Positions 1 to 8,553 of a stretch of 64,000 nucleotides of DNA are shown one piece after another. The DNA is from G963666895 sp963666895 (GTDB lineage Bacteria > Desulfobacterota > Desulfovibrionia > Desulfovibrionales > Desulfovibrionaceae). Each line of letters opens with the position of its first letter. Positions within the stretch are counted from its first letter, which is position 1. Made by a program: the position numbers and the translations under genes. Location of the stretch: contig CAXXNS010000013.1 in assembly GCA_963666895.2 (NCBI GenBank), positions 1-64,000 of the forward strand, written 5' to 3'. The notes beneath the pieces were generated by a model. The model saw only the letters and a list, made by a program, of their open reading frames with translations. It had not been told where the DNA came from and made no database searches.

Positions 1-1
1 G

Positions 2-316
2 GCCGACAACGGCCGCACCGCCTGGGAGCATCTGGAGCGCTGGAAGGCCGAGGCCGAGGAGGCCGGGCGGCCCATCGAGGAGTTCGTCTCCGTGGTCGTG
101 TCCGACGTGGAGATGCCGGTCATGGACGGCCACAACCTGACCAGGCGCATCAAGGAGGACCCGACGCTCAGGCGGACGCCGGTCATCCTCTGTTCGTCCA
201 TCGTGTCCGACTCCCTGGAGCACAAGGGAAAATCCGTGGGCGCGGACGACCAGATATCCAAGGCCGACCTGCCCCAGTTGGTGGAGCGCATCGCCAGGCT
301 GCTTCCCCCGGTGTAG
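2..316 (+). CDS. cheV: CheV-like chemotaxis protein, C-terminal receiver domain (5' partial)
   Basis: The frame is open from the window edge to the stop, so only about 104 C-terminal residues are seen. They form a response-regulator receiver domain: the phospho-acceptor loop SDVEMPVMDGHNLTRRIK, the strand VILCSS with its Thr/Ser position, and a lysine in QISKADL near the end. The DGHNLTRRIKEDP and GADDQISK pattern is that of CheV, a CheW-receiver fusion that couples chemoreceptors to CheA. The CheW half lies outside the window, so a stand-alone receiver or other fusion cannot be excluded. Confidence 0.6.
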   Translation, partial: ADNGRTAWEHLERWKAEAEEAGRPIEEFVSVVVSDVEMPVMDGHNLTRRIKEDPTLRRTPVILCSSIVSDSLEHKGKSVGADDQISKADLPQLVERIARLLPPV

Positions 317-424
317 ACGCCGGTTTCGCCGACCCGGCCGTCCGGCCTCATCCCCTGTTTTCGGCTGTTGAAGCGGTTGTGACTGAACGAGTGCGACAGT
401 TTTTGCGACCAAGGAGAAGCGAAT

Positions 425-1138
425 ATGAAAATGATTCGGCGCAGGCGCGGCCCCTGGATGGCCGCCGTGTTCCTGCTGGGAGCCTTTCTCATGTTTCAGG
501 GTCCGGCCCTGGCCCAGGACGCCACGGCCGAGAACGTCGTGGGCTGGGTGCAGAAATCCGAGGGCAGCGTGACCCTGGTGGATTCCTCCGGGGCCGGGCG
601 TCCGGCCGAGGTCCAGGCCGGGGTCATGGCCAACGACACCCTGACCACGGGCCCGGACGGACGGCTCCAGGTCGTGTTCAAGGACAAGACCATGCTCGCC
701 CTGGGCAATGATTCCCGGCTGCTGGTCAAGGACGCCATGGATATGGACGGCGGCGGCCGTCTGGACCTGGAGTTTCTCCAGGGCGTGGCCCGGGTGGTGG
801 CCAGCGAGATACTGTCCGCCAAGCCCGAGGCCTTCAGCATGAGGACCCCGCTGGGCGGCATCGGCATCCGGGGCACGGAGTTCGGCTCCCTGGCCGCGGC
901 GGACCACGAGTCCCACGTGCTCTACGAGGGCGGCCCGGTGATCTGCACTTTCCGGCAGGAGTCCGGCGAGGCCGAGGCCCTGCGGGTGGAAGCCTGCCAA
1001 AAGCTGGCCCATGCCCGCGAGCTGACCGAGTATGCCCTGGGTTGGGTCAAGCCCAACCAGTTCAAGGAAAAGAATCGCATGACCAATCAGCTGGCCGACA
1101 TCGAGGAAAAGCAGGCCAGTCTTGGTTGCGGACAGTAG
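425..1138 (+). CDS. Exported FecR-domain protein
   Basis: A 237-aa protein with an N-terminal signal peptide (basic MKMIRRRRG, then a hydrophobic run ending in ALAQ) followed by a FecR domain at about residues 35-165. The FecR signature is visible: GWVQKSEGSVTLV, GVMANDTLTTGPDGRLQVVFKDKT, and later TPLGGIGIRGTEF. FecR domains bind or sense ligands in the periplasm. In this gene no sigma factor or receptor partner adjoins, so a sigma-regulator role is not supported. The start follows AAGGAGAAG. The next gene, also exported, begins 17 bases after the stop and is probably co-transcribed. Confidence 0.8.
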   Translation: MKMIRRRRGPWMAAVFLLGAFLMFQGPALAQDATAENVVGWVQKSEGSVTLVDSSGAGRPAEVQAGVMANDTLTTGPDGRLQVVFKDKTMLALGNDSRLLVKDAMDMDGGGRLDLEFLQGVARVVASEILSAKPEAFSMRTPLGGIGIRGTEFGSLAAADHESHVLYEGGPVICTFRQESGEAEALRVEACQKLAHARELTEYALGWVKPNQFKEKNRMTNQLADIEEKQASLGCGQ

Positions 1139-1154
1139 CAGGAGGATGAACGCC

Positions 1155-1475
1155 ATGAAGACGACGCGATACGGCAAGTGGATCGGCATCCTGTGCCTGG
1201 CGCTCCTCCTCGGCCTGGGGACCGTGTGCCCGTCTTGGGCCCTGTGCCCGGTGGGCAAGGCCGGGAACGCGGGCAAGGACGCGGACAAGGCGTACGAGGC
1301 GGCCATGGAGGCCCTGGAGTCCGGGCAGCCCGGCCAGGTCACCGTGGAGCTGGCCGAGCCGGGCCAGGGAGTGACCGCGGCCCCGGGCCAGGCCCCGGCC
1401 ATGGAGCTCCCGCCCGAGGACCGGGCGGCCCTGGAATCGGTGGTCGTGGACAAGAGCATCCCGTTGCCGTTCTAG
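1155..1475 (+). CDS. Small exported protein of unknown function
   Basis: A 106-aa product with a clear signal peptide (MKTTRYGKW, hydrophobic core LALLLGLG, cleavage near SWA-LC). The mature part is short, Pro/Gly/Glu-rich and of low complexity, and no family is recognised. Three in-frame ATGs exist. The one at 1155 is chosen because AGGAGG ends nine bases before it and it opens directly on the signal peptide. It follows the FecR gene closely and shares its terminator, so the two may work together in the envelope. Confidence 0.6.
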   Translation: MKTTRYGKWIGILCLALLLGLGTVCPSWALCPVGKAGNAGKDADKAYEAAMEALESGQPGQVTVELAEPGQGVTAAPGQAPAMELPPEDRAALESVVVDKSIPLPF

Positions 1476-1491
1476 GCGACAGACGCGAACA

Positions 1492-1524
1492 AGCCCCCCG
1501 ACCTGTCGGCCGGGGGGCTTTTTT
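1492..1524 (+). terminator. Rho-independent terminator after the FecR operon
   Basis: A perfect 9-bp stem (AGCCCCCCG / CGGGGGGCT) with a 10-nt loop is followed by TTTTT. It lies 16 bases after the stop at 1475. Confidence 0.85.
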
Positions 1525-1541
1525 GTGCGGAGGGGGAAAGC

Positions 1542-2396
1542 CTAGGAGGTCACGAAGCAGGACGGGTAGGTCCGGTCCAGGTGCAGCTGGGCCTGGCGGG
1601 CCTGGTTCGGGGCCTGGAAGATCCCGGCCTTGACCACGTACAGCCGGGAGCCGTTCCGGTTTTGCACCTCGATGCGGGAGCCGGTGTAGCCGCGGCCGTG
1701 CAGGTCGGCCAGGACCTTGCGGGCGTTGGCCTCCACCGAGAACACGCCCACCTGGACGTAGTAGCCGCCGCCGGCCTGCACGGCCTGCTGGACGGCCTGC
1801 TGAATGGGCGGAGCGGGCCGCGAGGCGGCCACGGTGACGGCCTGCACGGGCTGCGCGGGAGACTGGTCCGTGCTCACGCTGCCCACGGCGGTGACGCGCA
1901 CCTGGGCCAGGCCCTGGGCCGCGCTGCCCAGATGCTTGGCCGCGCCGTAGGACAGGTCGATGATGCGTCCGTTGACGAACGGGCCCCGGTCGTTGACCAC
2001 CAGGTCCACGCTGCGGCCGTTCTGCAGGTTGGTGACCCGGACCACGGTGCCCAGGGGCAGGGTCTTGTGGGCCGCGGACAGGCCATGCATGTCGTAGCGT
2101 TCGCCGTTGGCCGTCAGGCGGCCGTGAAAATCCTTGCCGTACCAGGAGGCCACGCCGACCTCGTCGTATCCGGCCGCAGTGCTCAGGGTGCGGTAGGTCT
2201 TGCCGAGCACGGTGTAGGTGCGGGCCTTTTCCGTGGGGAAGCGGCCGGGCACGGCCACGGCGGGCGCGGACTTGGACACGGAGGCGCCCGAAGGCACCGG
2301 GGCCTTGCCGAACATGGCGCAGCCGGTGAGCATGGCCGTGGCCGCCAGCAGGATGGCCAGCATTATGAGCTTGCGGAGCGTTCTCTTGGCGTTCAT
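1542..2396 (-). CDS. rlpA: RlpA-type septal ring lytic transglycosylase lipoprotein
   Basis: A 284-aa lipoprotein: signal peptide with lipobox LTGC (Cys26), a double-psi beta-barrel at about 85-170 (VGVASWYG, GRLTANGERYDM, GTVVRVTNLQNGRSV, VNDRGPF), and a C-terminal SPOR domain from about 205 (YYVQVGVFSVEANARKV). RlpA cleaves denuded glycan strands at the septum, and SPOR binds those strands. The conserved His-Asp pair of the barrel appears as H in MHGLSAAHKTLP and D in NDRG. Start is at 2396 with GGGAGGGAACCC just upstream. It is transcribed on its own or with the upstream DUF401 gene (90-bp gap). Confidence 0.88.
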   Translation of the reverse strand: MNAKRTLRKLIMLAILLAATAMLTGCAMFGKAPVPSGASVSKSAPAVAVPGRFPTEKARTYTVLGKTYRTLSTAAGYDEVGVASWYGKDFHGRLTANGERYDMHGLSAAHKTLPLGTVVRVTNLQNGRSVDLVVNDRGPFVNGRIIDLSYGAAKHLGSAAQGLAQVRVTAVGSVSTDQSPAQPVQAVTVAASRPAPPIQQAVQQAVQAGGGYYVQVGVFSVEANARKVLADLHGRGYTGSRIEVQNRNGSRLYVVKAGIFQAPNQARQAQLHLDRTYPSCFVTS

Positions 2397-2486
2397 GGGT
2401 TCCCTCCCTGATCCGTGGGGCTTCCTTGCCCCGTTGCGTCGGCATTCCGACGTTCAGGAAGGGACATGCAAACTTCGGGCCGAAAT

Positions 2487-3800
2487 CTAGAGAATCTCTT
2501 GGAGAATCAGGAACCAGCCCACGCCGATGAGCAGCAGGATCAGCGAGGGCAGGGCCACGCTGCGCCAGGTGCGGCCCAGGTCCACGTGGAAATACTGGCA
2601 GGTGAGGATGAAGCAGATGTGCAGGGGCGAGGCCATGACCCCGGCGAATCCGGTGAACAGGCCCAGCACCATGTAGGGCAGCATCTGGTCGGACATGCCC
2701 AGCTGGGCCAGCAGCCCCAGGAGCAGGGGAAAGGACGCGCCCACGAATGCGATGGAGATGCCCGACACCAGCCCGGCCACCAGGGGCAGGATCACGGCCG
2801 TGGCCACCAGGGCGGCCGAGCCTCCGGCCAGGCGGGACAGGTCCTCGATGGCCCCGGAGCGGATGAGCGCCTCCTGGAACACGAACACCGCGGCCACCAC
2901 CAGGAGCATGGAGTACAGCCCCTTGCGCCCGAGGATGGAGAGCACCATTTTGGCCGGGACCCTGTTCTGGGCCATGGCCGTGAGCACGGCCGCCAGCAGG
3001 GCTACGCAGACGCCGATTTCGAACGGGGCGTGGGGCAATACGGCCGTCTGCACCACCTCCAGGCCGATGGCCCCGCCGATGGCCACCACGAAGGGCAGGC
3101 CGTCCAGGAGGATGCGGCCCAGGCCGGGCTTGGGGCCGTCCTCGATGACCGGTTCGGTCTTCAGCGGCAGGACTCCGGGCCGCAGGAAGAAGAACCAGCC
3201 CAGCACGATGGCCGCCAGCACCCCGGGGAAGGTGTGGGAGATGATGGTGCCCAGGGACAGGCCGGACAGGGAGGCTGTGAGCAGGATGCCCGGGTACAGG
3301 GGCCAGGCCATCTCCCAGATGTGGCGGAACCAGTAGTTGAGCAGGGCGCGCTGGCGCTCGGGCACCTGGAAGGGCTCGGTGGCCGTTTTGACCAGGGGCG
3401 CGGAGAAGATGGCCCCGCCGGGCATGGGCAGCAGTCCGATGAGGGCCGGGAAGAAGATGATGCGCAGTCGGGGGTTGGTCAGCCGCCGTCCCAGGGAGTC
3501 CATGAGCCGCACGGTTTGGCCGGTGCGCTCCAGCACGTCGGACAGGACCAGGATCAGGGCCACGATGAGGCCCAGGAACAGGGCCTTCTGCCGGACAACG
3601 GCCGTGCCCGCGGCGCCGGCGATGTCCAGGGGGCCCATGCCGAAGAGCAGGCCCAGGATCACCGAGCCCAGGAGGATGGACAGGCCCAGGCCGAGCCGCA
3701 GGCGGATGCCCACGAGCATGAAGACGAATGCCGCTCCGATCTTGATCAGGGGCATGAAACGAATGAACCAGTCCGCCAGCACGTCCATGAGCCGGGGCAT
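2487..3800 (-). CDS. DUF401-family multi-pass membrane protein (putative permease)
   Basis: About 437 aa with at least ten hydrophobic segments, matching the DUF401/TIGR00529 family of inner-membrane proteins related to gluconate/citrate-type (ion transporter superfamily) permeases. LLPMPGGAIFSAPLV, PLYPGILL and SGISIAFVGASFPLLLGLL are the kind of conserved intramembrane loops expected. The open frame extends upstream to 4367, but that extension lacks hydrophobicity and runs across the opposite-strand gene. ATG 3800 (MPRLMDVLADW) is chosen, with MDVL at 3788 as the alternative. The substrate is unknown. Confidence 0.7.
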   Translation of the reverse strand: MPRLMDVLADWFIRFMPLIKIGAAFVFMLVGIRLRLGLGLSILLGSVILGLLFGMGPLDIAGAAGTAVVRQKALFLGLIVALILVLSDVLERTGQTVRLMDSLGRRLTNPRLRIIFFPALIGLLPMPGGAIFSAPLVKTATEPFQVPERQRALLNYWFRHIWEMAWPLYPGILLTASLSGLSLGTIISHTFPGVLAAIVLGWFFFLRPGVLPLKTEPVIEDGPKPGLGRILLDGLPFVVAIGGAIGLEVVQTAVLPHAPFEIGVCVALLAAVLTAMAQNRVPAKMVLSILGRKGLYSMLLVVAAVFVFQEALIRSGAIEDLSRLAGGSAALVATAVILPLVAGLVSGISIAFVGASFPLLLGLLAQLGMSDQMLPYMVLGLFTGFAGVMASPLHICFILTCQYFHVDLGRTWRSVALPSLILLLIGVGWFLILQEIL

Positions 3801-3920
3801 AGACCATTTCCCCACGCCTGGAAACCCCGGAGCGCGCGCCCGCGTCGCGGCCGGCATCAGCTCTTGCCCTCTGCCCGGAGCCGGGCTAGGTTTCGGGCCT
3901 GCAACACGCAAGGAGGGAGC

Positions 3921-4400
3921 ATGCCCGGCAAGCTGGACAAGGACGCGGTGCGCGAACACGTGCTCAAGGTGGTCATGGAACGGGTGGACACGGGCGAGGA
4001 CAGCCGCCGTCAGGCGCTGTCCGAGTTCCTGGCCGTGACCGTGAACCCGGCCGAGGGCATGGCCGAGCGCATGGCCGAGCTGGTGCCGCCTCTGGTGCCC
4101 GAGCTCTACGAGAAGTGGGCGGGCATGTTCGTGGACCGGCTCCTGGAGACCCTGCCCGAGAACCAACTGCAACTGGTCTGCGACGGGTCCAAGGACAACG
4201 ACGCCTCCCTGGTGCTGGCCTTTCTCATGTTCCTGGAGTCGGAGCGCATGGAGCGCCGGATGGAGGCGGACCTGGTCGAGTACGGCCGGGACCACGCCGG
4301 GGACAACGACATGGGCGACGCCGTGGCCCAGTGGCTCAGCGCGCGCAAGGCCGAGATGGCCTCCCACGGCGCGCCTCGGGCCTCAAAAAAACCCCAATAG
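3921..4400 (+). CDS. Conserved hypothetical cytoplasmic protein
   Basis: A 159-aa acidic, probably all-helical protein with no signal peptide or membrane segment, and no family recognised. The start at 3921 is fixed by AAGGAGGGAGC immediately before ATG. Codon use is typical of the window, which supports a real gene. It converges on the TPR gene at 4406 with a 5-bp gap. Confidence 0.65.
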   Translation: MPGKLDKDAVREHVLKVVMERVDTGEDSRRQALSEFLAVTVNPAEGMAERMAELVPPLVPELYEKWAGMFVDRLLETLPENQLQLVCDGSKDNDASLVLAFLMFLESERMERRMEADLVEYGRDHAGDNDMGDAVAQWLSARKAEMASHGAPRASKKPQ

Positions 4401-4405
4401 ACCGC

Positions 4406-4975
4406 CTAGGCGTCCACGTTCCCGCGGTCCTGCCTGCGCTGCTCGGCCATGGCCGCTTCCACCGCGTCGGCCATCTCCCGGGCCGGGGGCGGCTCCATGC
4501 CTTCGGTCTCCAGGTACAGGAGCTGGAGGTTGAGTTCCCGCTGGATCACGGGCCGCTCCGGGTCGAAGTACATCTTCCAGATCACCGAGGCCTTGTCCGC
4601 CTTGTCCAGCCGGGCCAGGGTCAGGCCCAGGTGCAGGGTGGACTCGTTGTCCTCCTTGCGCAGCCGGAGCACGCGCTCGAACTCCACCTTGGCCTGGATG
4701 TAGCGGCCCATGTTGTAGAGGCAGCGGCCCTTGCGCATGCGAACCTCGTTGTTCTTGGGCTCGGCCTTGAGATATTGGTCGTAGCGCTCCAGGGCGCCGT
4801 GGAAGTCCCCGAGCTCAAAGGCGTGGTTGGCCTCCTTGAGCAGGGAATAGGTCTGGCTGGTCTCGGCCCGTGGAGGAGCCGTGTCCTCTTCGGTGTCGTC
4901 TTTTCGGAAGCGTTGGAAGGCTCCGGTCAGAAAGGCCCGGCGGTCCAGATTAACCTTGTCGTCCTTGGCGCTCAT
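4406..4975 (-). CDS. TPR-repeat protein
   Basis: A 189-aa protein with tetratricopeptide repeats at about 43-150 (LLKEANHAFELGDFHGALERYDQYLK is the first; RKGRCLYNMGRYIQAKVEFERVL and LHLGLTLARLDKADKASVIW follow). The N-terminus NLDRRAFLTGAF resembles a twin-arginine motif but no hydrophobic core follows, so cytoplasmic location is more likely. TPRs mediate protein contacts, and the partner is unknown. The start at 4975 is preceded by AGGAGGACGC. The upstream open frame to 5134 lacks such a site. Confidence 0.7.
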   Translation of the reverse strand: MSAKDDKVNLDRRAFLTGAFQRFRKDDTEEDTAPPRAETSQTYSLLKEANHAFELGDFHGALERYDQYLKAEPKNNEVRMRKGRCLYNMGRYIQAKVEFERVLRLRKEDNESTLHLGLTLARLDKADKASVIWKMYFDPERPVIQRELNLQLLYLETEGMEPPPAREMADAVEAAMAEQRRQDRGNVDA

Positions 4976-5151
4976 GCGTCCTCCTGAAGTGCTTGTCGCG
5001 GGCCACACAATAGCGCATTGGCCGTGGGGGTCAATGCCCCCTCTTTTCCGTACGGAATGGGCCCGGCTTGCCTTTCCCCTGGTTTCGTGGAACCACCCTG
5101 TGCAGGGACAGGGGACTGGACAAGCGGGGGACAAGGAGGGTTTCCACAGCC

Positions 5152-6888
5152 ATGAACGGCTGGATGGGCAAGATTCTGGTGGCCAACCTGACCAACGGCA
5201 CGGTGCGCGCCGATCCCCTGGACCCGGACCTGGCCCGGCAGTGGCTGGGCGGCCGGGGCATGGGCGTGCGCCACCTGGCTCCGTTCGCGGGCCTGGCCTG
5301 GGACGACCCGGACGCGCCCGTGGGGTTGTTCGCGGGCCCGCTCACGGCCACGGCCGCCCCCTGTTCCGGCCGGGCCTCCCTGGTCGGCTTTTCTCCCCTG
5401 ACGAACGCCCTGGCCGACGCCTCCCTGGGCGGCGCCCTGCCCACCCAGCTCAAGCGGGCCGGATGGGACGGCGTGATCTTCACCGGCCGGGCCGACCATC
5501 CCGTGGGCCTGGAGATTCGCGACGGCGAGGTCGGGCTGGCGCGGGCCGGTTCCCTGGCCGGGCTGACCACCTCGGCCGTCATGGACGGCCTGTACGAGTT
5601 CAAGTCCGTGGCCTGCGTGGGACCGGCCGCCTGGAACGGGGTGCGCTTCGCCTCCATCGCATACGACAGGCGGTACGCGGGAGGACGGGCCGGGCTGGGC
5701 CTGACCCTGGCCGCCAAGAACCTGGCCTACGTCGGCGTCACCGGCACGGGCCGGGTGGGCGTGGCCGATCCGTGCGAGCTCAAGGCCGCCCGCCGCGGCA
5801 TCGTGCGGCTGACCACGGCCAGCCCGGTGCTTATGGGCCAGTCCGGGTTCGCCCGCAACGGCACCGCGGCCCTGTTCGACCTCATGGACGCCCGGTCCAT
5901 GATGCCCACGGACAATTTCGACCGCACCCGGTTCCCCGGGGCCTCGGGGCTCAACGCCCACGCCCTGCGTCAGCGCTACGACCCCCTGCGCTTCGGGTGC
6001 AAGGGCTGCCACATCCTGTGCATGCAGCGGGCCCGGGAGGACGGCGCGGGCCTGCCCGGATACGAGCCCCTGGCGCATTTCTCGGCCCTTATAGGCAATC
6101 GCGATCTGGAGCTGGCCGTGGCCGCCACCCGGGCCTGTGCTGAATACGGCCTGGACCCGGTGTCCACGGCCGGGGTGCTGGCCTGCTACCGGGAGATCAT
6201 GGGTCAGGACTTCGAGCCCGGCCAGGTGCTGGACTTCATCCAGGACATGGCCACGGGCCGTTCGCCCATGCTGGCCCGGGGAACCGAGTCCGTGGCCCGG
6301 AGCCTGGGCGTGGGCGAGGAGGCCATGACCGTCAAGGGGCTGGACCTGCCCGCCTACGACCCGCGCGGGGCCTGCGGCTTGGCCCTGGCCTACGCCGTGT
6401 CCACCCGGGGCGGCTGCCACCAGCGGGCCTACCCCCTGTCCCACGAAATTTTGCGCAAGCCCGTGGCCACGGACCGTCTCTCCTTCGCGGGCAAGGCGCG
6501 CATGGTCAAGATCGCCGAGGACCAGATCGCGGCCGCGGATTCCCTGACCGCCTGCCTGTTCGCCCTGCTGGCCGCCAGTCTGGAGGAGTATGCCCGGGCC
6601 CTGGCCGCGGTCACGGGGTTGGACTTCAACCCCGGGGAGTTGGTCGGGCTGGGCGAGCGCGTGTGCTACCAGGAGCGGATCATCAACGCGGCCCGGGGCT
6701 TTTCGGCCGAGGACGATGATTTGCCCGCCCGCTTTTTCGAGCGCGCCGGAGACGAGGTCCCGGCCCTGGACCGCGAGGAATTCTTGGCCGCCCGGGCCAA
6801 CTACTACAAGGTCCGGGGCCTGGACGAAGACGGCCTGCCTTTGCCGGAAAAGGCAGGGGAACTGGGGGCGGAATGGACACTCTCCTGA
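5152..6888 (+). CDS. Aldehyde:ferredoxin oxidoreductase family (tungstopterin) enzyme
   Basis: A 578-aa cytoplasmic protein of the AOR family, which oxidises aldehydes to acids with ferredoxin using a bis-pterin tungsten cofactor and a [4Fe-4S] cluster. The N-terminal pterin-binding half shows LGGRGMGVRHL, GPLTATAAPCSGR and DASLGGALPTQLK. The cluster ligands are C283, C286, C290 (CKGCHILC) and a distant C468, the spacing seen in the Pyrococcus enzyme. Start 5152 follows AAGGAGGG by 11 bases. The 3' end overlaps the next gene by 16 bases, so they form one operon. Whether it is a true AOR or another subfamily with a different aldehyde cannot be told. Confidence 0.85.
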   Translation: MNGWMGKILVANLTNGTVRADPLDPDLARQWLGGRGMGVRHLAPFAGLAWDDPDAPVGLFAGPLTATAAPCSGRASLVGFSPLTNALADASLGGALPTQLKRAGWDGVIFTGRADHPVGLEIRDGEVGLARAGSLAGLTTSAVMDGLYEFKSVACVGPAAWNGVRFASIAYDRRYAGGRAGLGLTLAAKNLAYVGVTGTGRVGVADPCELKAARRGIVRLTTASPVLMGQSGFARNGTAALFDLMDARSMMPTDNFDRTRFPGASGLNAHALRQRYDPLRFGCKGCHILCMQRAREDGAGLPGYEPLAHFSALIGNRDLELAVAATRACAEYGLDPVSTAGVLACYREIMGQDFEPGQVLDFIQDMATGRSPMLARGTESVARSLGVGEEAMTVKGLDLPAYDPRGACGLALAYAVSTRGGCHQRAYPLSHEILRKPVATDRLSFAGKARMVKIAEDQIAAADSLTACLFALLAASLEEYARALAAVTGLDFNPGELVGLGERVCYQERIINAARGFSAEDDDLPARFFERAGDEVPALDREEFLAARANYYKVRGLDEDGLPLPEKAGELGAEWTLS

Positions 6889-8090
6889 AGCAGGTGACCG
6901 CGAAATACGCGGACAAGCTGGTGGCCCAGGGATTGGCTGTCGAAGCCCTGGCCGCGGGTCGGGACGCCGAACTGGTCTGGAGTTCGGAGCACGAGCGTGT
7001 TCCCGAGCTGTCCGAGCTGTTCGAGCGCATGAACGTCAACTCCCTGGTGGTGGCCCGACCGGCCGAGCCCTACGCCGGCATCATCCGCTTCCTGGCCGAG
7101 CGGGCCGTGCGCGAGCAGAGCGGGAATCCGCGCATCCGGCCCGAGGACTGCGAGACCCACACCTTTCTCCACGACCTGCCCGTGGTCCGTCAATTGACGG
7201 CCGAGCCCCTGGCCCGGGCCCTGTCCGGCCGCAAGGGGGCTGTTGTTTTGGACCCCGAGGCCGGGCTCTGGCTGGCCGCCCACGGCTCGGTCAGCCCGGA
7301 GCAGGGATTCGTCACCGTGTCCTCCCTGTGCTTCGCCTGCTTCGTGCTCTTCTTCACCGGCCGGTTGCGCATGCTCCGGTCGGGCTGGGAGGACGAGGAG
7401 TGGCACGACGCCTTTTTGCGCGCGCGGGATACGCTGCCCGAGCCGGTCCAGGCCCCGCCCGTGCTGCACGCCGGGCCCCTGGACAAGGCCGAGTCCGCCC
7501 GGGCGGCCATGCGCCAGGCGGGCCGGGCCGTGGTGGAGCTGGGCCTGGTGGACTCCTATTTCGGCAACGTGTCGGCCCTGGTGGACGGGGTGGTGCACAT
7601 CTCCCAGACCGGCAGCTCCCTGGGCGAGCTCGAGGACTGCATCGACGGGGTGCCCCTGGACGGCTCCCTGACCACCGGCCTGACCGCGTCCAGCGAGCTC
7701 ACGGCCCACGCGGACATCTACCAGACCACCGGGTACAGGACCATCCTGCACGGCCACCCGCGCTTCACGGTCATCCTGTCCATGGACTGCCCGGGCCTGG
7801 CCCAGGGCGGAGATCTCTGCGACGTGGGCCTGGCCAGGGAGTGCCATCTGCGCTGCCCGGAAAAGCGGGACGTGTGCGGCGCACCCGTGGTTCCGGGCGA
7901 GGTGGGCACCGGCACGTACGGACTCTGCCACACCCTGCCTCCGGCCGTGGCCGTGGCCGGAGCGGGCGTTGTCTGGGGCCACGGCCTGTTCGCGGCCGGG
8001 GACAAGGACTTCAACGCGCCCCTGGCCCGCATGCTGGACGTGGAGAACCGGGCCCGGGCCGAGGTCCTGGAGCGCGCGGCCGGGGCCTGA
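6873..8090 (+). CDS. Class II aldolase/adducin-domain protein with extra N-terminal domain
   Basis: 405 aa in two parts. Residues 1 to about 205 match nothing I recognise. The rest is a class II (zinc) aldolase/adducin fold like L-fuculose-phosphate aldolase: GNVSALVDGVVHISQTGSSL, the catalytic Glu in TASSELTAHADIY, the paired zinc histidines in LHGHPRF and the third in VWGHGLFAAG. Such enzymes cleave or epimerise sugar phosphates and release an aldehyde. The start lies inside the AOR gene (16-bp overlap), suggesting coupled translation and perhaps a shared pathway in which AOR handles the aldehyde. The N-terminal domain is about as long as the catalytic domain, which is unusual for this family. 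Confidence 0.75.
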   Translation: MDTLLKQVTAKYADKLVAQGLAVEALAAGRDAELVWSSEHERVPELSELFERMNVNSLVVARPAEPYAGIIRFLAERAVREQSGNPRIRPEDCETHTFLHDLPVVRQLTAEPLARALSGRKGAVVLDPEAGLWLAAHGSVSPEQGFVTVSSLCFACFVLFFTGRLRMLRSGWEDEEWHDAFLRARDTLPEPVQAPPVLHAGPLDKAESARAAMRQAGRAVVELGLVDSYFGNVSALVDGVVHISQTGSSLGELEDCIDGVPLDGSLTTGLTASSELTAHADIYQTTGYRTILHGHPRFTVILSMDCPGLAQGGDLCDVGLARECHLRCPEKRDVCGAPVVPGEVGTGTYGLCHTLPPAVAVAGAGVVWGHGLFAAGDKDFNAPLARMLDVENRARAEVLERAAGA

Positions 8091-8140
8091 TCCTTCCCTG
8101 TTTTTCAGCCAACCATTTGGCGGGCAACGCCCGTTTTTCA

Positions 8141-8168
8141 TTGACATATCCGTCTAGGCGGATATGTT
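8141..8168 (+). promoter_or_regulatory. arsR promoter with overlapping ArsR operator
   Basis: TTGACA (8141-8146), a 16-bp spacer and TATGTT (8163-8168) make a sigma-70 promoter. A perfect 9-bp inverted repeat ACATATCCG-N6-CGGATATGT (8144-8167) covers the spacer and both hexamers, the usual place for an ArsR repressor site. The predicted start of transcription is at about 8175, the A of the arsR ATG, and no Shine-Dalgarno is present. Confidence 0.75.
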
Positions 8169-8174
8169 TGAGAT

Positions 8175-8531
8175 ATGGAAAACGCCACGTCCCTGTTCAA
8201 GTCCCTGTCCGAGCCGGTCCGGCTCCGCATCCTCAACCTGCTGGACAGGGGAGTGCGGGACAAGGGCGAGCTGTGCGTGTGCGACCTCATGGCGGTGCTG
8301 GGCCTGCCCCAGTCCACGGTCTCCCGCCACCTGGGACGGCTGGCCCGGTCCGGCCTGGTAACGGCCCGCCGTCAGGGGCGATGGACCTACTATCGTCTGG
8401 CCCGGAGCGGCGAGATTCGGTGGGTGCGGGGATTGTGCCGGGAGATGCTGGCCGCGTCCCGCCAAGCGTCGGACGATCTTCGAAGCCTGGAGCAACGAAT
8501 GAAGATCAGCAAGACCGACCGGTGCGGCTGA
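8175..8531 (+). CDS. arsR: ArsR-family arsenite-responsive repressor
   Basis: A 118-aa winged-helix regulator ([42 protein letters not shown]). The metal site is the classic ELCVCDL motif with C34 and C36, which bind As(III)/Sb(III) and release the operator. An inverted repeat that fits its operator overlaps its own promoter, so autorepression is likely. It lies 22 bp before acr3 in the same direction. The transcript may be leaderless (see the promoter entry). No arsC reductase follows, so the operon deals with arsenite itself or depends on a reductase elsewhere. Confidence 0.92.
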   Translation: MENATSLFKSLSEPVRLRILNLLDRGVRDKGELCVCDLMAVLGLPQSTVSRHLGRLARSGLVTARRQGRWTYYRLARSGEIRWVRGLCREMLAASRQASDDLRSLEQRMKISKTDRCG

Positions 8532-8553
8532 CGCCCGGTCCGGGAGGACGACC

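Noticed and set aside
1339..3807. Very long minus-strand open frame across rlpA and the DUF401 gene
   Set aside because: His/Gly/Pro/Arg-rich translation typical of shifted frames in GC-rich coding DNA.
4976..5134. N-terminal extension of the TPR protein at 4406
   Set aside because: Residues upstream of 4975 look non-coding, and a strong AGGAGG lies just before ATG 4975.
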